DNA of 64,000 bases from contig USOX01000013.1 in NCBI GenBank assembly GCA_900556485.1, forward strand, positions 1-64,000. The letters are read 5' to 3'. Each line of letters begins with the position of its first letter. The stretch's first letter is position 1. A program made the position numbers and the translations under genes. This document shows positions 19,123-28,136 of the stretch, one piece after another. This stretch comes from an uncultured Dysgonomonas sp. Lineage in GTDB: Bacteria > Bacteroidota > Bacteroidia > Bacteroidales > Dysgonomonadaceae. The notes under the pieces are model-generated. The model searched no databases and was not told the origin of the DNA. It saw nothing but the letters and a program-made list of their open reading frames with translations.

Positions 19123-19521
19123 TTATAGTAACCATGGAAATTTAAAGCACGACTCGTTATACAGAGAGTAGTCTGCATTTCCATTCACAGCAAAAGTCTT
19201 TATTAGTTTTGCTCCATCTAATAATTTGCATGCCATATTGAGCGATGCTCCTGTTTTTACTCTGTCCTCTACTAGTAGAATTGATCTGCCCTTGTAGTCA
19301 AAATCAATAGGAGAGAGTAATTGGGGAGTATCGTATAATGGTTTCTGGTTGCTGTCACGTAAATTAATTTTAAGCAACTGAAATTCAATGCCAAGACGTT
19401 GATTCAATATAGCCGCCGGAATTATACCTCCATTAGCGATTGCTACAATCATATCAAACTCTTCTGAAAATGAGATGGAACGGAAACGTTCAAGAGCTTC
19501 TTCAAATGTTTTAGTATACAT
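19123..19521 (-). CDS. Phosphoribosyltransferase family protein
   Basis: This short protein (about 132 aa from MYTKTFEEAL) has the type I phosphoribosyltransferase fold: an N-terminal hood helix, MIVAIANGGIIPAAIL and the PRPP-binding loop ILLVEDRVKTGASLNMA. It would salvage a base or act as a regulator; the hood region is too short to name the base. The ATG at 19542 is possible, but the one at 19521 fits better and gives an overlap of a few bases with the upstream transporter gene. That overlap links it to an ECF-type transporter component, hinting at uptake and salvage of the same compound. Confidence 0.78.
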   Translation of the reverse strand: MYTKTFEEALERFRSISFSEEFDMIVAIANGGIIPAAILNQRLGIEFQLLKINLRDSNQKPLYDTPQLLSPIDFDYKGRSILLVEDRVKTGASLNMACKLLDGAKLIKTFAVNGNADYSLYNESCFKFPWLL

Positions 19522-19528
19522 ATGCTTT

Positions 19529-20041
19529 CTATCGTTTAGCAATGGCTTTCAATACAGCATATCCGCCTACTATTTGTAAAATCATACCTGGAACACCTAT
19601 CCTGAAATCTTGTATAGCTACAAAGAAATCTCTTTCGATCGCCCATTCAGCCAAAACTCCGATTGTTTGGTACGCTATTACAGCTCCTATTATAGCTAGA
19701 ATAGATACTTTCTCAGCTTTGTGGGCAGCATAAGCAGCAGCTCCAGCTAACAAAGATGATTTTATTAGGAGGATTGGAAGTGCGTCTGCTGGAGGCATAC
19801 CAAACAATACATGGTTGAGGAGTGGTGACAAAATCGCAGTCAGTAGTCCTACCCGTATACCATATTTATAAGCTGCTATTAATGTAAAGAAATAGATAGG
19901 TAGCCATGTTAAACCTCCGCCGGGTACAAGATGGCAGATTTGAGGCAATGCAATATTGCCTGCTATAAAAAGAAAGGCAAAGAGATAGGTTTTTACCTCT
20001 TTATAGTTTAATGAATACAGTTTAACTGCTGTTGTTTCCAT
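19529..20041 (-). CDS. ECF transporter substrate-binding (S) component
   Basis: The 170 aa protein has five to six hydrophobic helices with short loops, and LTWLPIYFFTLIAAYKYGIRVGLLTAILSPLLNHVLFGMPP is typical of ECF S components. It would bind a vitamin-like molecule and work with shared EcfA and EcfT subunits that are not encoded here. It overlaps the following phosphoribosyltransferase gene, so a nucleobase or related precursor is a reasonable guess for the ligand, but the sequence does not show it. No riboswitch is recognisable upstream. Confidence 0.75.
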   Translation of the reverse strand: METTAVKLYSLNYKEVKTYLFAFLFIAGNIALPQICHLVPGGGLTWLPIYFFTLIAAYKYGIRVGLLTAILSPLLNHVLFGMPPADALPILLIKSSLLAGAAAYAAHKAEKVSILAIIGAVIAYQTIGVLAEWAIERDFFVAIQDFRIGVPGMILQIVGGYAVLKAIAKR

Positions 20042-20447
20042 AAATCCTAAATTAAATTAACACACTATTGATTTTTATATTCTAATTGAGGGAGAATTCC
20101 CTTTGTTGCTTTATTAATTGACCTATCGACGTTCTTAGTATATCTGAAGTGCGAAAAATTGATTAAGAATATGAGTCTTAATCTCTGTGTTTCTGATATT
20201 AACAAATGAATACAATACTAAATATTATTCTCGGATTGAACAAAAATTAAGAAGTTTTTTTTGTTTCATTAAGAATTATATCAATCACCCGGTATAAAGG
20301 TAATTATTATAATCAATAATTATTTTTCTTAGAGGCTCAAAAGTTGTTTTCTGTGAGGTTCATTTACAAAGCAAATAGAACTTATACAAGAAAGGCATAA
20401 TATTTGTATCTTTGAAGGAAAGATTTATACACTTAAAATCAACAGAA
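20042..20447. other. Intergenic region before kdsA, no gene seen
   Basis: About 400 bp separate the divergent ECF and kdsA genes. The only structured element I see is the palindrome AGGGAGAATTCCCT at 20088-20101. Candidate -7 elements TATCTTTG (20406) and TAATATTTG lie just before kdsA without a clear partner. Confidence 0.45.
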
Positions 20448-21242
20448 ATGAATATTCAAAATCTTAAGAATGATAATTTCTTCCTTTTGGCTGGTCCCTG
20501 TGTTATCGAAGGAGAAGAAATGGCACTTCGTATTGCCGATACTATTATAAATATAACATCGAAGCTAAATATCCCTTATGTATTCAAGGGCTCATATAAA
20601 AAAGCCAATCGTTCGCGTGTCGATTCTTTTACAGGAATCGGAGATGAAAAAGCATTAAAAATATTACGTAAAGTAAATGAAACGTTTGGAATTCCAACTG
20701 TAACAGATATACACGAAACTCATGAGGCTGCTATGGCTGCCGAATATGTAGATGTTTTGCAAATACCGGCGTTCCTTTGCCGTCAGACAGATTTGCTTAT
20801 TGCTGCGGCTAAAACCGGAAAAATTGTCAATATTAAAAAAGGTCAATTTCTTGCTCCAAGCGGAATGAAGTTTGCAGCACAAAAAGTAGTTGACTCTGGT
20901 AATGACAATGTAATCATAACCGATAGGGGTACATCTTTCGGATACTCCGATCTTGTAGTTGATTTTAGAGGTATTCCCGAAATGAAGGAATTTGGTTTCC
21001 CTGTGGTACTGGATGCAACTCATTCTCTGCAAAAACCAAATCAGGCATCAGGCGTAACAGGTGGACAACCTCAACTTATCGAAACAATGTGTAAAGCTGG
21101 CATTGCTACAGGTGTAGATGGCCTGTTTTTGGAAACCCATTTCGATCCGGCTAATGCCCTATCCGATGGAGCTAATATGCTTCCTTTGGATCAGTTAGAA
21201 GGTCTGTTGCAAAAGTTAGTTAGGATCAAAGCTGCATTATAA
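20448..21242 (+). CDS. kdsA: 3-deoxy-8-phosphooctulonate synthase
   Basis: The 264 aa enzyme condenses phosphoenolpyruvate and arabinose 5-phosphate to KDO 8-phosphate for lipid A and LPS core. Characteristic segments are LLAGPCVIEGEE, KGSYKKANRSR, GTDIHE-like TVTDIHETHEAA, LQIPAFLCRQTDLL, KGQFLAPSGM and the C-terminal DGLFLETHFDP. The start is ATG 20448 (MNIQNLKNDN); the longer frame from 20412 covers probable promoter sequence. comB begins 2 bp after the stop, so the two are likely co-transcribed. Length and residues are normal. Confidence 0.95.
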   Translation: MNIQNLKNDNFFLLAGPCVIEGEEMALRIADTIINITSKLNIPYVFKGSYKKANRSRVDSFTGIGDEKALKILRKVNETFGIPTVTDIHETHEAAMAAEYVDVLQIPAFLCRQTDLLIAAAKTGKIVNIKKGQFLAPSGMKFAAQKVVDSGNDNVIITDRGTSFGYSDLVVDFRGIPEMKEFGFPVVLDATHSLQKPNQASGVTGGQPQLIETMCKAGIATGVDGLFLETHFDPANALSDGANMLPLDQLEGLLQKLVRIKAAL

Positions 21243-21244
21243 AT

Positions 21245-21958
21245 ATGAAGGTAGAAGTGTGCTTTTCGCCGGCTTTATATCCATATTATAAGGAAGAGGG
21301 TAAAGATAAAATAGTAGTGGTAGTCGACATATTCAGAGCGACTACTACTATGTGTGCTGCTTTACAGAATGGAGCTGCTTCTATAATTCCCGTAGCTTCT
21401 ATTGATGAGGCGAAGGAATATAAATCAAAAGGTTATTTGGTTGGTGCAGAGCGAAATGTGAAACGGTGCGATTTCGCCGATTTCGGAAATTCTCCTTTCG
21501 ATTATACAGTTGATAAGATAAAAAATAAAGAAGTAGTATTCACAACTACCAATGGTACGCAGGCAATTGAAATGGCTAACGATGCCAGTGATTTGATTAT
21601 TGGCGCATTTTCTAATATTAGCTCAGTCGTTGATTTCTGCATCCATAAGCAGATGGATGTGGTAGTTCTTTGTGCCGGATGGAATAATCGCTTTAATATA
21701 GAGGACAGTCTGTTTGGTGGGGCATTAGTAAGTAGACTATTAGAAAAAGGATATGAGTCGGCCTCCGATGCTGTTCAGGTTGCTCTCTCTATGTGGAATG
21801 ATGCTATACCTGATATCAGGAAATATATAGACCGAACTGAACATATAAAAAGACTTGAGGCCAATAACTTGCAAGGTTCTGTAGAGTATTGCCTAACAGA
21901 AGATACAGTGAAACTAATACCTATATATAATAAGCAAACCAAGAAGATTACAATTTAA
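21245..21958 (+). CDS. comB: 2-phosphosulfolactate phosphatase family protein
   Basis: The 237 aa protein matches the ComB family: VVVVDIFRATTTMCAALQNGA, LVGAERNVKRCDFADFGNSP, TTTNGTQAIEMA, VVLCAGWNNRFNIEDSLFGGALV and the C-terminal CLTEDTVKLIP. In archaea and some bacteria the enzyme dephosphorylates 2-phosphosulfolactate in coenzyme M or sulfolactate synthesis. In Bacteroidales the physiological role is not established. It starts 2 bp after kdsA. Confidence 0.88.
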   Translation: MKVEVCFSPALYPYYKEEGKDKIVVVVDIFRATTTMCAALQNGAASIIPVASIDEAKEYKSKGYLVGAERNVKRCDFADFGNSPFDYTVDKIKNKEVVFTTTNGTQAIEMANDASDLIIGAFSNISSVVDFCIHKQMDVVVLCAGWNNRFNIEDSLFGGALVSRLLEKGYESASDAVQVALSMWNDAIPDIRKYIDRTEHIKRLEANNLQGSVEYCLTEDTVKLIPIYNKQTKKITI

Positions 21959-22007
21959 TATATTGAAGTCTTGAAATCTGAAATCTTGAAACGTAATTCC
22001 AAACCCA

Positions 22008-22373
22008 ATGGCCGAACATAACGATTTAGGAAAAAGAGGAGAAGAGGTTGCGGCCGGTTATCTTCGGCAAAAAGGATATACAATCTTAAAATGTAATTGG
22101 GTATATGCTAAATATGAAGTGGATATAATAGCCACAAACGAGGAATATATTATTTTTGCAGAAGTGAAAACCAGAGCATCTGCCCGGTGGGGAAATCCAG
22201 AAGAAGCTGTATCGAAAAATAGAATAAAAAGAATGGTTGAGGCCGCTGATTTCTATTTAAATGAGTATGATATTGATATGCCCGTCCGCTTCGATGTGTT
22301 ATCTTTAGTTTGGACAGGTGGAGACTTTGAAATAACACATTTTGATGATGCTTTTCTAGCACCAGTAAATTAA
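22008..22373 (+). CDS. YraN/UPF0102 family nuclease-like protein
   Basis: The 121 aa protein is a normal-length UPF0102 member: LGKRGEEVAAGYLRQKGYTIL, NWVYAKYEVDIIA, IIFAEVKTRASARWGNPEEAVSKNR and YDIDMPVRFDVLSLVW. The E-x(9)-D-x-ExK pattern belongs to the PD-(D/E)xK nuclease fold; Holliday-junction-type or repair roles are suggested but unproven. It lies 49 bp after comB. Confidence 0.88.
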   Translation: MAEHNDLGKRGEEVAAGYLRQKGYTILKCNWVYAKYEVDIIATNEEYIIFAEVKTRASARWGNPEEAVSKNRIKRMVEAADFYLNEYDIDMPVRFDVLSLVWTGGDFEITHFDDAFLAPVN

Positions 22374-22459
22374 ATGTTGTAAACTTATTTATTGTTGAAT
22401 AGCTAGGTGCTTGACAATAGCGTATTTATGTATTTAGCTGTTACTCATTATTATAAACT

Positions 22460-22831
22460 ATGAATATTGAAGAAGCCAGAGAAGCTTGCCTTTCGATGAA
22501 AGGTGCTGTCGAATGTTTTCCGTTCGGAGACGACACATTAGTCTTTAAAGTGATGGATAAAATGTTTGCTTATATGGGGCTTGAATCCAGAGATGGCGAA
22601 TTTTGGCTGAATGTAAAATGCGATCCTGAAAAAGCTGTTGAGTTAAGAGAGCATTATACCGGAATTTTACCGGGATATCATTCCAATAAAAAATACTGGA
22701 ATACAATTGTGATAGACAGTGATGTTCCGGACGATCTTATTGTGGAGTTAATCCAACACTCTGTTGATGAAGTAATAAAGAAGTTGTCGAAAGTGAAACA
22801 GGTAGAATACAATAATCTACCAAACGAATAA
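22460..22831 (+). CDS. MmcQ/YjbR family DNA-binding protein
   Basis: The 123 aa protein has the family features AREACLSMKGAVECFPFGDDTLVFKVMDKMFAYM, NVKCDPEKAVELREHYTGILPGYHSNKKYWNTI and a final amphipathic helix. The fold resembles a double wing with a CyaY-like core. A DNA-binding role is annotated for the family but little is known in bacteria. The gene is packed 5 bp before birA, so it is probably in the same operon. Confidence 0.88.
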   Translation: MNIEEAREACLSMKGAVECFPFGDDTLVFKVMDKMFAYMGLESRDGEFWLNVKCDPEKAVELREHYTGILPGYHSNKKYWNTIVIDSDVPDDLIVELIQHSVDEVIKKLSKVKQVEYNNLPNE

Positions 22832-22836
22832 TAATT

Positions 22837-23568
22837 GTGCTTATTATCCACATCAAAGAAACTGGCTCTACGAGTAATTACCTGAAAGCATTATCTCTAA
22901 ACAGCAGACTAGATGAAGGTACTGTTGTTGTAGCAGATTTTCAGTCTGCAGGTAAAGGACAGCAAGGAAATAGCTGGGAATCGGAGAGAGGTGAAAATCT
23001 ACTGTTTAGTATTATCCTTTACCCGGAGATGGTCAAAGCTAATGAGCAGTTTATTTTATCTCAAATTGTTTCTTTGGCAGTGGCAAAAACTCTAAGCCAT
23101 TATACAGATTACATATCTATAAAATGGCCAAATGATGTATATTGGCAGAATAAAAAAATATGTGGTATATTGGTCGAAAATCAATTGTTAAGTAGCACTA
23201 TAAGTCAATCGGTAATTGGAATTGGAATAAATATTAATCAGGAAAACTTTAAGAGTGACGCTCCAAATCCGGTTTCTTTAAAGCAGATAACAAAAGAAGA
23301 ATATTCTATAAACAAAATACTGGAGGAGGTTCACTCTCTGATCATATATTATTATGAAGAGGTAAAAAGAGGCTGTAAAAGTTCTGTGATAAATTCATAT
23401 AAAGAAATGCTTTTTCGTCGAAAAGGATATCATCTTTACAATGATGGCAAAGTAAACTTTATGGCTGAGATACAGGATATAGAGCCGGGAGGTATGTTGA
23501 TTTTGAAAACAGATACTGGTGAAGAGAGGCGTTTTGCTTTTAAAGAAGTAAAATATATTTTAGAATAA
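22837..23568 (+). CDS. birA: Biotin-[acetyl-CoA-carboxylase] ligase
   Basis: The 243 aa enzyme attaches biotin to carboxylase carrier domains via biotinyl-AMP. Visible motifs are STSNYLKAL, the adenylate-binding loop SAGKGQQGNSWESERGENLLFS, IKWPNDVYWQNKKICGILVEN and GIGININQ. It lacks the N-terminal winged helix found in E. coli BirA, so it is a monofunctional ligase and not a repressor. The start codon appears to be GTG. It follows the MmcQ-like gene by 5 bp. Confidence 0.92.
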   Translation: MLIIHIKETGSTSNYLKALSLNSRLDEGTVVVADFQSAGKGQQGNSWESERGENLLFSIILYPEMVKANEQFILSQIVSLAVAKTLSHYTDYISIKWPNDVYWQNKKICGILVENQLLSSTISQSVIGIGININQENFKSDAPNPVSLKQITKEEYSINKILEEVHSLIIYYYEEVKRGCKSSVINSYKEMLFRRKGYHLYNDGKVNFMAEIQDIEPGGMLILKTDTGEERRFAFKEVKYILE

Positions 23569-23591
23569 AACTTGGAGAAATACATAGATAT

Positions 23592-24554
23592 ATGATGGAG
23601 ACAATAAATGAAGAGTTAGTCAATATCCTCAAAAGCAGGACTCCCGAAGACGGTAATACTGTTGAATTCCTGATGGATATCATTCCTTTGGGAAAAGAAG
23701 CAGCATATCGTAGACTCAGAGGTGATGTTTCTTTTACTCTGGATGAGGCGACTACCATTTGTAAGAAGCTTAATATCTCAGTAGATTTATTGTTAGGTAT
23801 AAGACAAGAAGATACATATGCTTTTCATCTGGATCCGTTTTTATTTTCAGATCCGATCAATGACTATAACAAGATGCTGTATAGAATAAAAGAAAGTATG
23901 GATTTTATAGAAAGTGATCCGTCTGTTTATTTATACAGAGCACACAGAACACTACCACAAGAATTCTTATATAATTATAGATCCTTATCGAAAATATATC
24001 TGTATATCTTGTATTATCAGGTATATTCTGAAATTCAGAATAAATTGAAAAATTACTCGGAATTTAGCCTTTCTGATGATGTCTTCTCAATACAAAAAGA
24101 ATCAACTATTACAGTACATGCTTGTGATTCGATGTTGATATTGGATAGGCGGATTTTTATCGACTATATTGAGATTGTCAATTATTTCAAAACATTGGAA
24201 ATATTGACACAATCAGATATAGATGAGATAAAAAAAGAACTATTCTTATTAATCGATGATATGGAGAAATGTGCAACTACAGGTTTGTCCTTATGCGGAA
24301 AGAAGATGGATATGTATATCTCTCATATTTCATTCGATTGTAGTTACACATGTTTAGATAGTGCAAGCCTTAAAGTTGCATCTATTGGTTTGTATTGTTT
24401 AGATTATCTATCTTCTCAGAATAGAAGAATCCATGAAAATCAAAAGAACTGGATAAAATCACTTATGCGGTTTTCTACTCTCATATCCGTTTCGGGAGAA
24501 TTACAGAGAAATAAATTTTTTCAGGAGCAAAGAGACTTTGTAGAATCCATGTAA
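23592..24554 (+). CDS. Helix-turn-helix regulator-like protein of unknown target
   Basis: The 320 aa protein begins with a Cro/C1-type helix-turn-helix pattern (LGKEAAYRRLRGDVSFTLDEATTICKKLNISVDLLLG, residues about 33-69), followed by about 250 residues rich in aromatic and charged residues with no recognisable domain. The layout occurs in Bacteroidetes as a family of one-component regulators with an unknown sensor part. It lies 23 bp after birA and 38 bp before an IMPACT family gene, so it may belong to the same transcript. Ligand and regulon unknown. Confidence 0.7.
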   Translation: MMETINEELVNILKSRTPEDGNTVEFLMDIIPLGKEAAYRRLRGDVSFTLDEATTICKKLNISVDLLLGIRQEDTYAFHLDPFLFSDPINDYNKMLYRIKESMDFIESDPSVYLYRAHRTLPQEFLYNYRSLSKIYLYILYYQVYSEIQNKLKNYSEFSLSDDVFSIQKESTITVHACDSMLILDRRIFIDYIEIVNYFKTLEILTQSDIDEIKKELFLLIDDMEKCATTGLSLCGKKMDMYISHISFDCSYTCLDSASLKVASIGLYCLDYLSSQNRRIHENQKNWIKSLMRFSTLISVSGELQRNKFFQEQRDFVESM

Positions 24555-24592
24555 TAGCTGATTATTTGTTAAAACGCTATCTTTGTATCATA

Positions 24593-25189
24593 ATGGAAGA
24601 TGTATTTAAAACAATATCAGCTGTATCAAAAGCCATCTATACAGAGAAACGGAGTAAGTTTATAGCATATGCTATACCTGTTCAATCAGTAGATGAAGTT
24701 AAAACAGAGGTAGATAAATTAAGAAAAGAATACTATGATGCCCGCCATGTATGTTGGGCATATATGTTAGGTGCAGAAAGAAACGAATTTAGGGCAAATG
24801 ATGATGGAGAACCATCGGGAACTGCAGGTAAACCCATTTTAGGGCAAATAAACTCAAACGAATTGACCAATATTCTGATTGCCGTAGTACGTTATTTTGG
24901 AGGAATAAAGCTAGGTACGAGTGGGCTAATTGTTGCATACCGTGAAGCAGCTGTCGAAGCGATATCCACTGCATATATTATTGAGAAAACTGTTGATTGT
25001 TCTGTTTCTTTTATGTTCGAATATCCTTTCATGAACGATGTGATGAAAATTGTAAAGGACCTTGAACCTAAGATTCTAAGCCAGAGTTATGAAATGGACT
25101 GTTCTATGACTTTGGAAATAAGAAAGTCCAGCTTTGATATACTTAGAAACAGGTTGGAAAAAGTAGAGACACTTCGTTTTATAGAATAA
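24593..25189 (+). CDS. YigZ/IMPACT family protein
   Basis: The protein of about 198 aa has the IMPACT N-terminal domain (SKFIAYAIPVQSVDEV, ARHVCWAYMLG, NDDGEPSGTAGKPIL, RYFGGIKLGTSGLIVAYREAA) and a C-terminal DUF1949-like domain. The start at ATG 24593 (MEDVFKTISAV) agrees with the family; the frame is open back to 24566. Family members are thought to be RNA- or ribosome-associated, but the bacterial role is not fixed. Confidence 0.88.
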   Translation: MEDVFKTISAVSKAIYTEKRSKFIAYAIPVQSVDEVKTEVDKLRKEYYDARHVCWAYMLGAERNEFRANDDGEPSGTAGKPILGQINSNELTNILIAVVRYFGGIKLGTSGLIVAYREAAVEAISTAYIIEKTVDCSVSFMFEYPFMNDVMKIVKDLEPKILSQSYEMDCSMTLEIRKSSFDILRNRLEKVETLRFIE

Positions 25190-25222
25190 AAAGACAGCTG
25201 CTCATAACGAACAGCTGCCACA
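25190..25222 (-). terminator. Terminator of gdhA
   Basis: The complement reads GGCAGCTGTTCGTTATGAGC then AGCTGTCTTTTTATT, a hairpin built on CAGCTG arms and followed by T, placed after the gdhA stop and next to the convergent IMPACT gene. Confidence 0.6.
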
Positions 25223-25244
25223 CCTTAATCTATTTACTTAGAGA

Positions 25245-26579
25245 TTATATGATACCTTGTGCCATTACTGCTCTGGCAACTTTCATAAATCCAGCGATAT
25301 TAGCTCCTTTTACATAATTAACATATCCATCAGCTTCTGTGCCATATTTTACACAGTTTTCGTGGATATTAGCCATGATCCATTTCAGTTTTTCATCTAC
25401 TTGTTCAGCAGACCAACTAAGACGTTCGGAGTTTTGAGTCATTTCTAATCCTGAAACAGATACTCCACCTGCATTTGCAGCTTTACCGGGAGCATAAAGA
25501 ACTTTAGCTTGTTGGAACACTTCTATAGCTTCAGGAGTCGATGGCATGTTTGCTCCTTCCGATACAGCGAATATCCCGTTTGCAACAAGAGCTTTAGCGT
25601 CGTCTCCATTAAGCTCATTCTGAGTTGCCGAAGGTAAAGCTATATCAGCCTTCTCGCTCCAAGGACGGGCGTTAGCTACGTACTTACAACCATATGTATC
25701 AGCATATTCACTAATACGTCCTCTATAAAGTTCTTTGAGCTCTTTTACATATTCCAGTTTTTCCTTTGTGATACCTTCCGGATCATAAATATATCCGTTC
25801 GAATCTGATAGACTTACAGGTATTGCACCTAGCTCTATCAGCTTTTCGCAAGTATATTGAGCCACGTTTCCAGAACCGGATACAAGGCATTTTTTACCTT
25901 TTATATCTATATTTTTAGTTTTCAGCATTTCCAGAAGGAAATAAACATTTCCGTATCCGGTAGCTTCGGGACGGATAAGAGAACCTCCAAAAGTGATACC
26001 TTTTCCGGTGAATGTTCCCGTGAATTCTCTGGCAAGTTTTTTATACATACCAAACATATATCCAACTTCGCGTCCCCCTACACCTATATCACCCGCAGGA
26101 ACATCAGTATCAGGGCCGATATGACGCCATAATTCAGTAATAAAAGCTTGGCAGAAACGCATTATCTCAGCAGTAGATTTTCCTTTAGGATTAAAGTCGG
26201 AACCACCTTTAGCCCCTCCCATAGGGAGCGTTGTCAGTGAGTTTTTAAATGTTTGCTCAAAAGCTAAGAATTTAAGAATAGAAGGATTAACTGATGCGTG
26301 AAGGCGAAGTCCACCTTTATATGGTCCTATGGCATTACAATGTTGTACGCGGTATCCCATATTTGTATGTGTATTTCCTTTATCGTCTACCCATGTTACA
26401 CGGAATGAAAATATCCTGTCAGGAATGCATAGTCTTTCAATTAGGTTTGCTTTTTCAAATTCAGGATGTTGGTTATAAACATCTTCAATAGATTCTAATA
26501 CTTCATGTACAGCCTGATGGTATTCAGGTTCGTTTGGAAATCTCCGTTTTAAATCAGCTAATACTTGTTCTGCTTTCAT
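25245..26579 (-). CDS. gdhA: Glutamate dehydrogenase, hexameric, probably NADP-specific
   Basis: The 444 aa enzyme interconverts 2-oxoglutarate plus ammonium and glutamate. It has GPYKGGLRLHASVNPS, FKNSLTTLPMGGAKGGSDFNPKGKS (catalytic lysine region), DVPAGDIGVGGREVGYMFG and the Rossmann motif CLVSGSGNVAQYTCEKL. Length and the 50-I type residues fit the NADP-dependent biosynthetic class common in Bacteroides. It is monocistronic, about 10 kb from the Amt/PII cluster with which it acts in nitrogen assimilation. The first ATG gives the family start. Confidence 0.96.
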   Translation of the reverse strand: MKAEQVLADLKRRFPNEPEYHQAVHEVLESIEDVYNQHPEFEKANLIERLCIPDRIFSFRVTWVDDKGNTHTNMGYRVQHCNAIGPYKGGLRLHASVNPSILKFLAFEQTFKNSLTTLPMGGAKGGSDFNPKGKSTAEIMRFCQAFITELWRHIGPDTDVPAGDIGVGGREVGYMFGMYKKLAREFTGTFTGKGITFGGSLIRPEATGYGNVYFLLEMLKTKNIDIKGKKCLVSGSGNVAQYTCEKLIELGAIPVSLSDSNGYIYDPEGITKEKLEYVKELKELYRGRISEYADTYGCKYVANARPWSEKADIALPSATQNELNGDDAKALVANGIFAVSEGANMPSTPEAIEVFQQAKVLYAPGKAANAGGVSVSGLEMTQNSERLSWSAEQVDEKLKWIMANIHENCVKYGTEADGYVNYVKGANIAGFMKVARAVMAQGII

Positions 26580-26911
26580 CTTGTTTTTTCGGGTTATGAT
26601 TTATGTATGTTGCAAATATATTAAAAAATATGTCTATTTGTTAACTTTTTACTCAAAAAAGTGATATTTTCTTTTTTTTATTCGTTTTAATTAAGTATTC
26701 GTTCATATTTTCGTTGTTTTATTTTTTTATTGCAATTGATTATAAAAGTGACAAAAGTGACAGAAAATGAATGAAGAAAAATGCATTAGAAAATATTTCT
26801 TAAAAATTGGATAAACTCTTTACATATATATTGCTTCAGAAATGTTTTTAATCTCGAATTTTTCTTATTTTTGCGAATACTAAGTATTATATAAATAATA
26901 GATAAAGATAA
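26580..26911. other. Divergent intergenic region between gdhA and rfbB
   Basis: This 332 bp AT-rich region carries the gdhA promoter area (TATATTTG on the complement around 26612), one GTGACA repeat at 26744-26762, and TATTTTTG at 26866-26873 as the probable -7 element of rfbB. No gene is visible. Confidence 0.5.
26744..26762. repeat. GTGACA-type intergenic repeat
   Basis: AAAAGTGACAAAAGTGACA is an exact match, apart from its flanks, to the copy at 18674-18692. Confidence 0.65.
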
Positions 26912-28054
26912 ATGACTTACTTAATTACAGGAGGAGCCGGTTTTATAGGTTCAAATTTTGTGAAACATATGCTGATTGCTCATCCTCAAGCCAGATTGAT
27001 TGTGTTTGATGCACTCACTTATGCAGGAAATCTGGGTACATTAGCTGAAGAGTTAAAAGACCCTCGGGTTATTTTTATAAAAGGAGATATTTGTGATAGG
27101 GCTGCAACGGAGAAAGTGTTTTCCGATTATCAAATAGACTATGTAGTAAATTTTGCAGCAGAAAGTCATGTGGACAGAAGTATCGAAAATCCGCAGCTAT
27201 TTTTACAAGTAAATGTTTTGGGTACTCAAAACTTATTAGATACTGCAAAAAAATATTGGACTATAGGTAAAGATGAAAATAACTATCCTGTTTGGCGCGA
27301 AGGAGTAAAATACCTTCAAGTATCTACAGATGAAGTTTATGGATCGTTGGGTGATGAAGGTTATTTTACCGAAACTACTTCGCTCGATCCCCGATCTCCA
27401 TATAGTGCAGGAAAGGCAGGAGGTGATCTTATAGTTAAAGCATATGGTGAAACTTATAAGATGCCTATTAATATAACAAGGTGTTCTAATAATTACGGGC
27501 CTTTTCATTTTCCTGAGAAATTAATCCCACTTATTATACGTAATATACTTGAAGGTAAACAGCTACCGGTATATGGGGACGGAAGTAATGTGCGCGACTG
27601 GCTTTATGTAGAAGATCATTGTAAAGCGATTGATGCAGTTTTACATAGGGGCCGTATCGATGAAGTTTATAATGTTGGCGGGCATAATGAAAAGAAAAAC
27701 ATTGATATTGTAAAATTGGTGATAAGGACAATACATGATATAATGGAAAAAGAGCCAAAATATCGCGATGTATTAAAGAAAAAAGAAGTAGCTTCGGATG
27801 GCAGTATAGATATAAGCTGGATAAACAATGACCTAATTTCTTTTGTTAAAGACCGTCAGGGGCACGATCACCGTTATGCGATAGACCCTACCAAAATATC
27901 GACAGAGTTAGGGTGGCTACCCGAAACAACTTTTGATGTTGGTATTGTCAAAACTATATATTGGTATCTCGACAACCAGCAATGGGTTGAAGAAGTTACC
28001 TCCGGAGATTATATGAAGTACTACGAGCAAATGTACGGAAATAGAGGTTGTTGA
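26912..28054 (+). CDS. rfbB: dTDP-glucose 4,6-dehydratase
   Basis: The 380 aa enzyme is an extended short-chain dehydrogenase. It shows the NAD motif TGGAGFIGSNFV, NFAAESHVDRSIENP, LQVSTDEVYGSLG, the catalytic YSAGKAGGD (YxxxK) and the family-specific RCSNNYGPFHFPEKLIP. It converts dTDP-glucose to dTDP-4-keto-6-deoxyglucose for deoxysugars in surface polysaccharides. Neighbouring rfbACD genes are missing in this window; murB and murA follow. An insertion around residues 85-95 and 280-300 makes it slightly longer than the enteric enzyme. Confidence 0.95.
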   Translation: MTYLITGGAGFIGSNFVKHMLIAHPQARLIVFDALTYAGNLGTLAEELKDPRVIFIKGDICDRAATEKVFSDYQIDYVVNFAAESHVDRSIENPQLFLQVNVLGTQNLLDTAKKYWTIGKDENNYPVWREGVKYLQVSTDEVYGSLGDEGYFTETTSLDPRSPYSAGKAGGDLIVKAYGETYKMPINITRCSNNYGPFHFPEKLIPLIIRNILEGKQLPVYGDGSNVRDWLYVEDHCKAIDAVLHRGRIDEVYNVGGHNEKKNIDIVKLVIRTIHDIMEKEPKYRDVLKKKEVASDGSIDISWINNDLISFVKDRQGHDHRYAIDPTKISTELGWLPETTFDVGIVKTIYWYLDNQQWVEEVTSGDYMKYYEQMYGNRGC

Positions 28055-28061
28055 GCTATAG

Positions 28062-28098
28062 ATTATGAGTTATAAATTAGCAATTCATAACTCATAAT
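28062..28098. repeat. Perfect 12 bp inverted repeat between rfbB and murB
   Basis: ATTATGAGTTAT (28062-28073) and ATAACTCATAAT (28087-28098) form a stem with a 13 nt loop. There is no T run, so it resembles a dispersed palindromic repeat more than a terminator. Confidence 0.6.
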
Positions 28099-28136
28099 TC
28101 ATAACTTAATGAAGTGTTGAACCAATAAAACCCGAA

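Noticed and set aside
20042..20447. A riboswitch before the ECF transporter gene
   Set aside because: I looked for conserved cores of known vitamin and purine riboswitches and found only a short palindrome.
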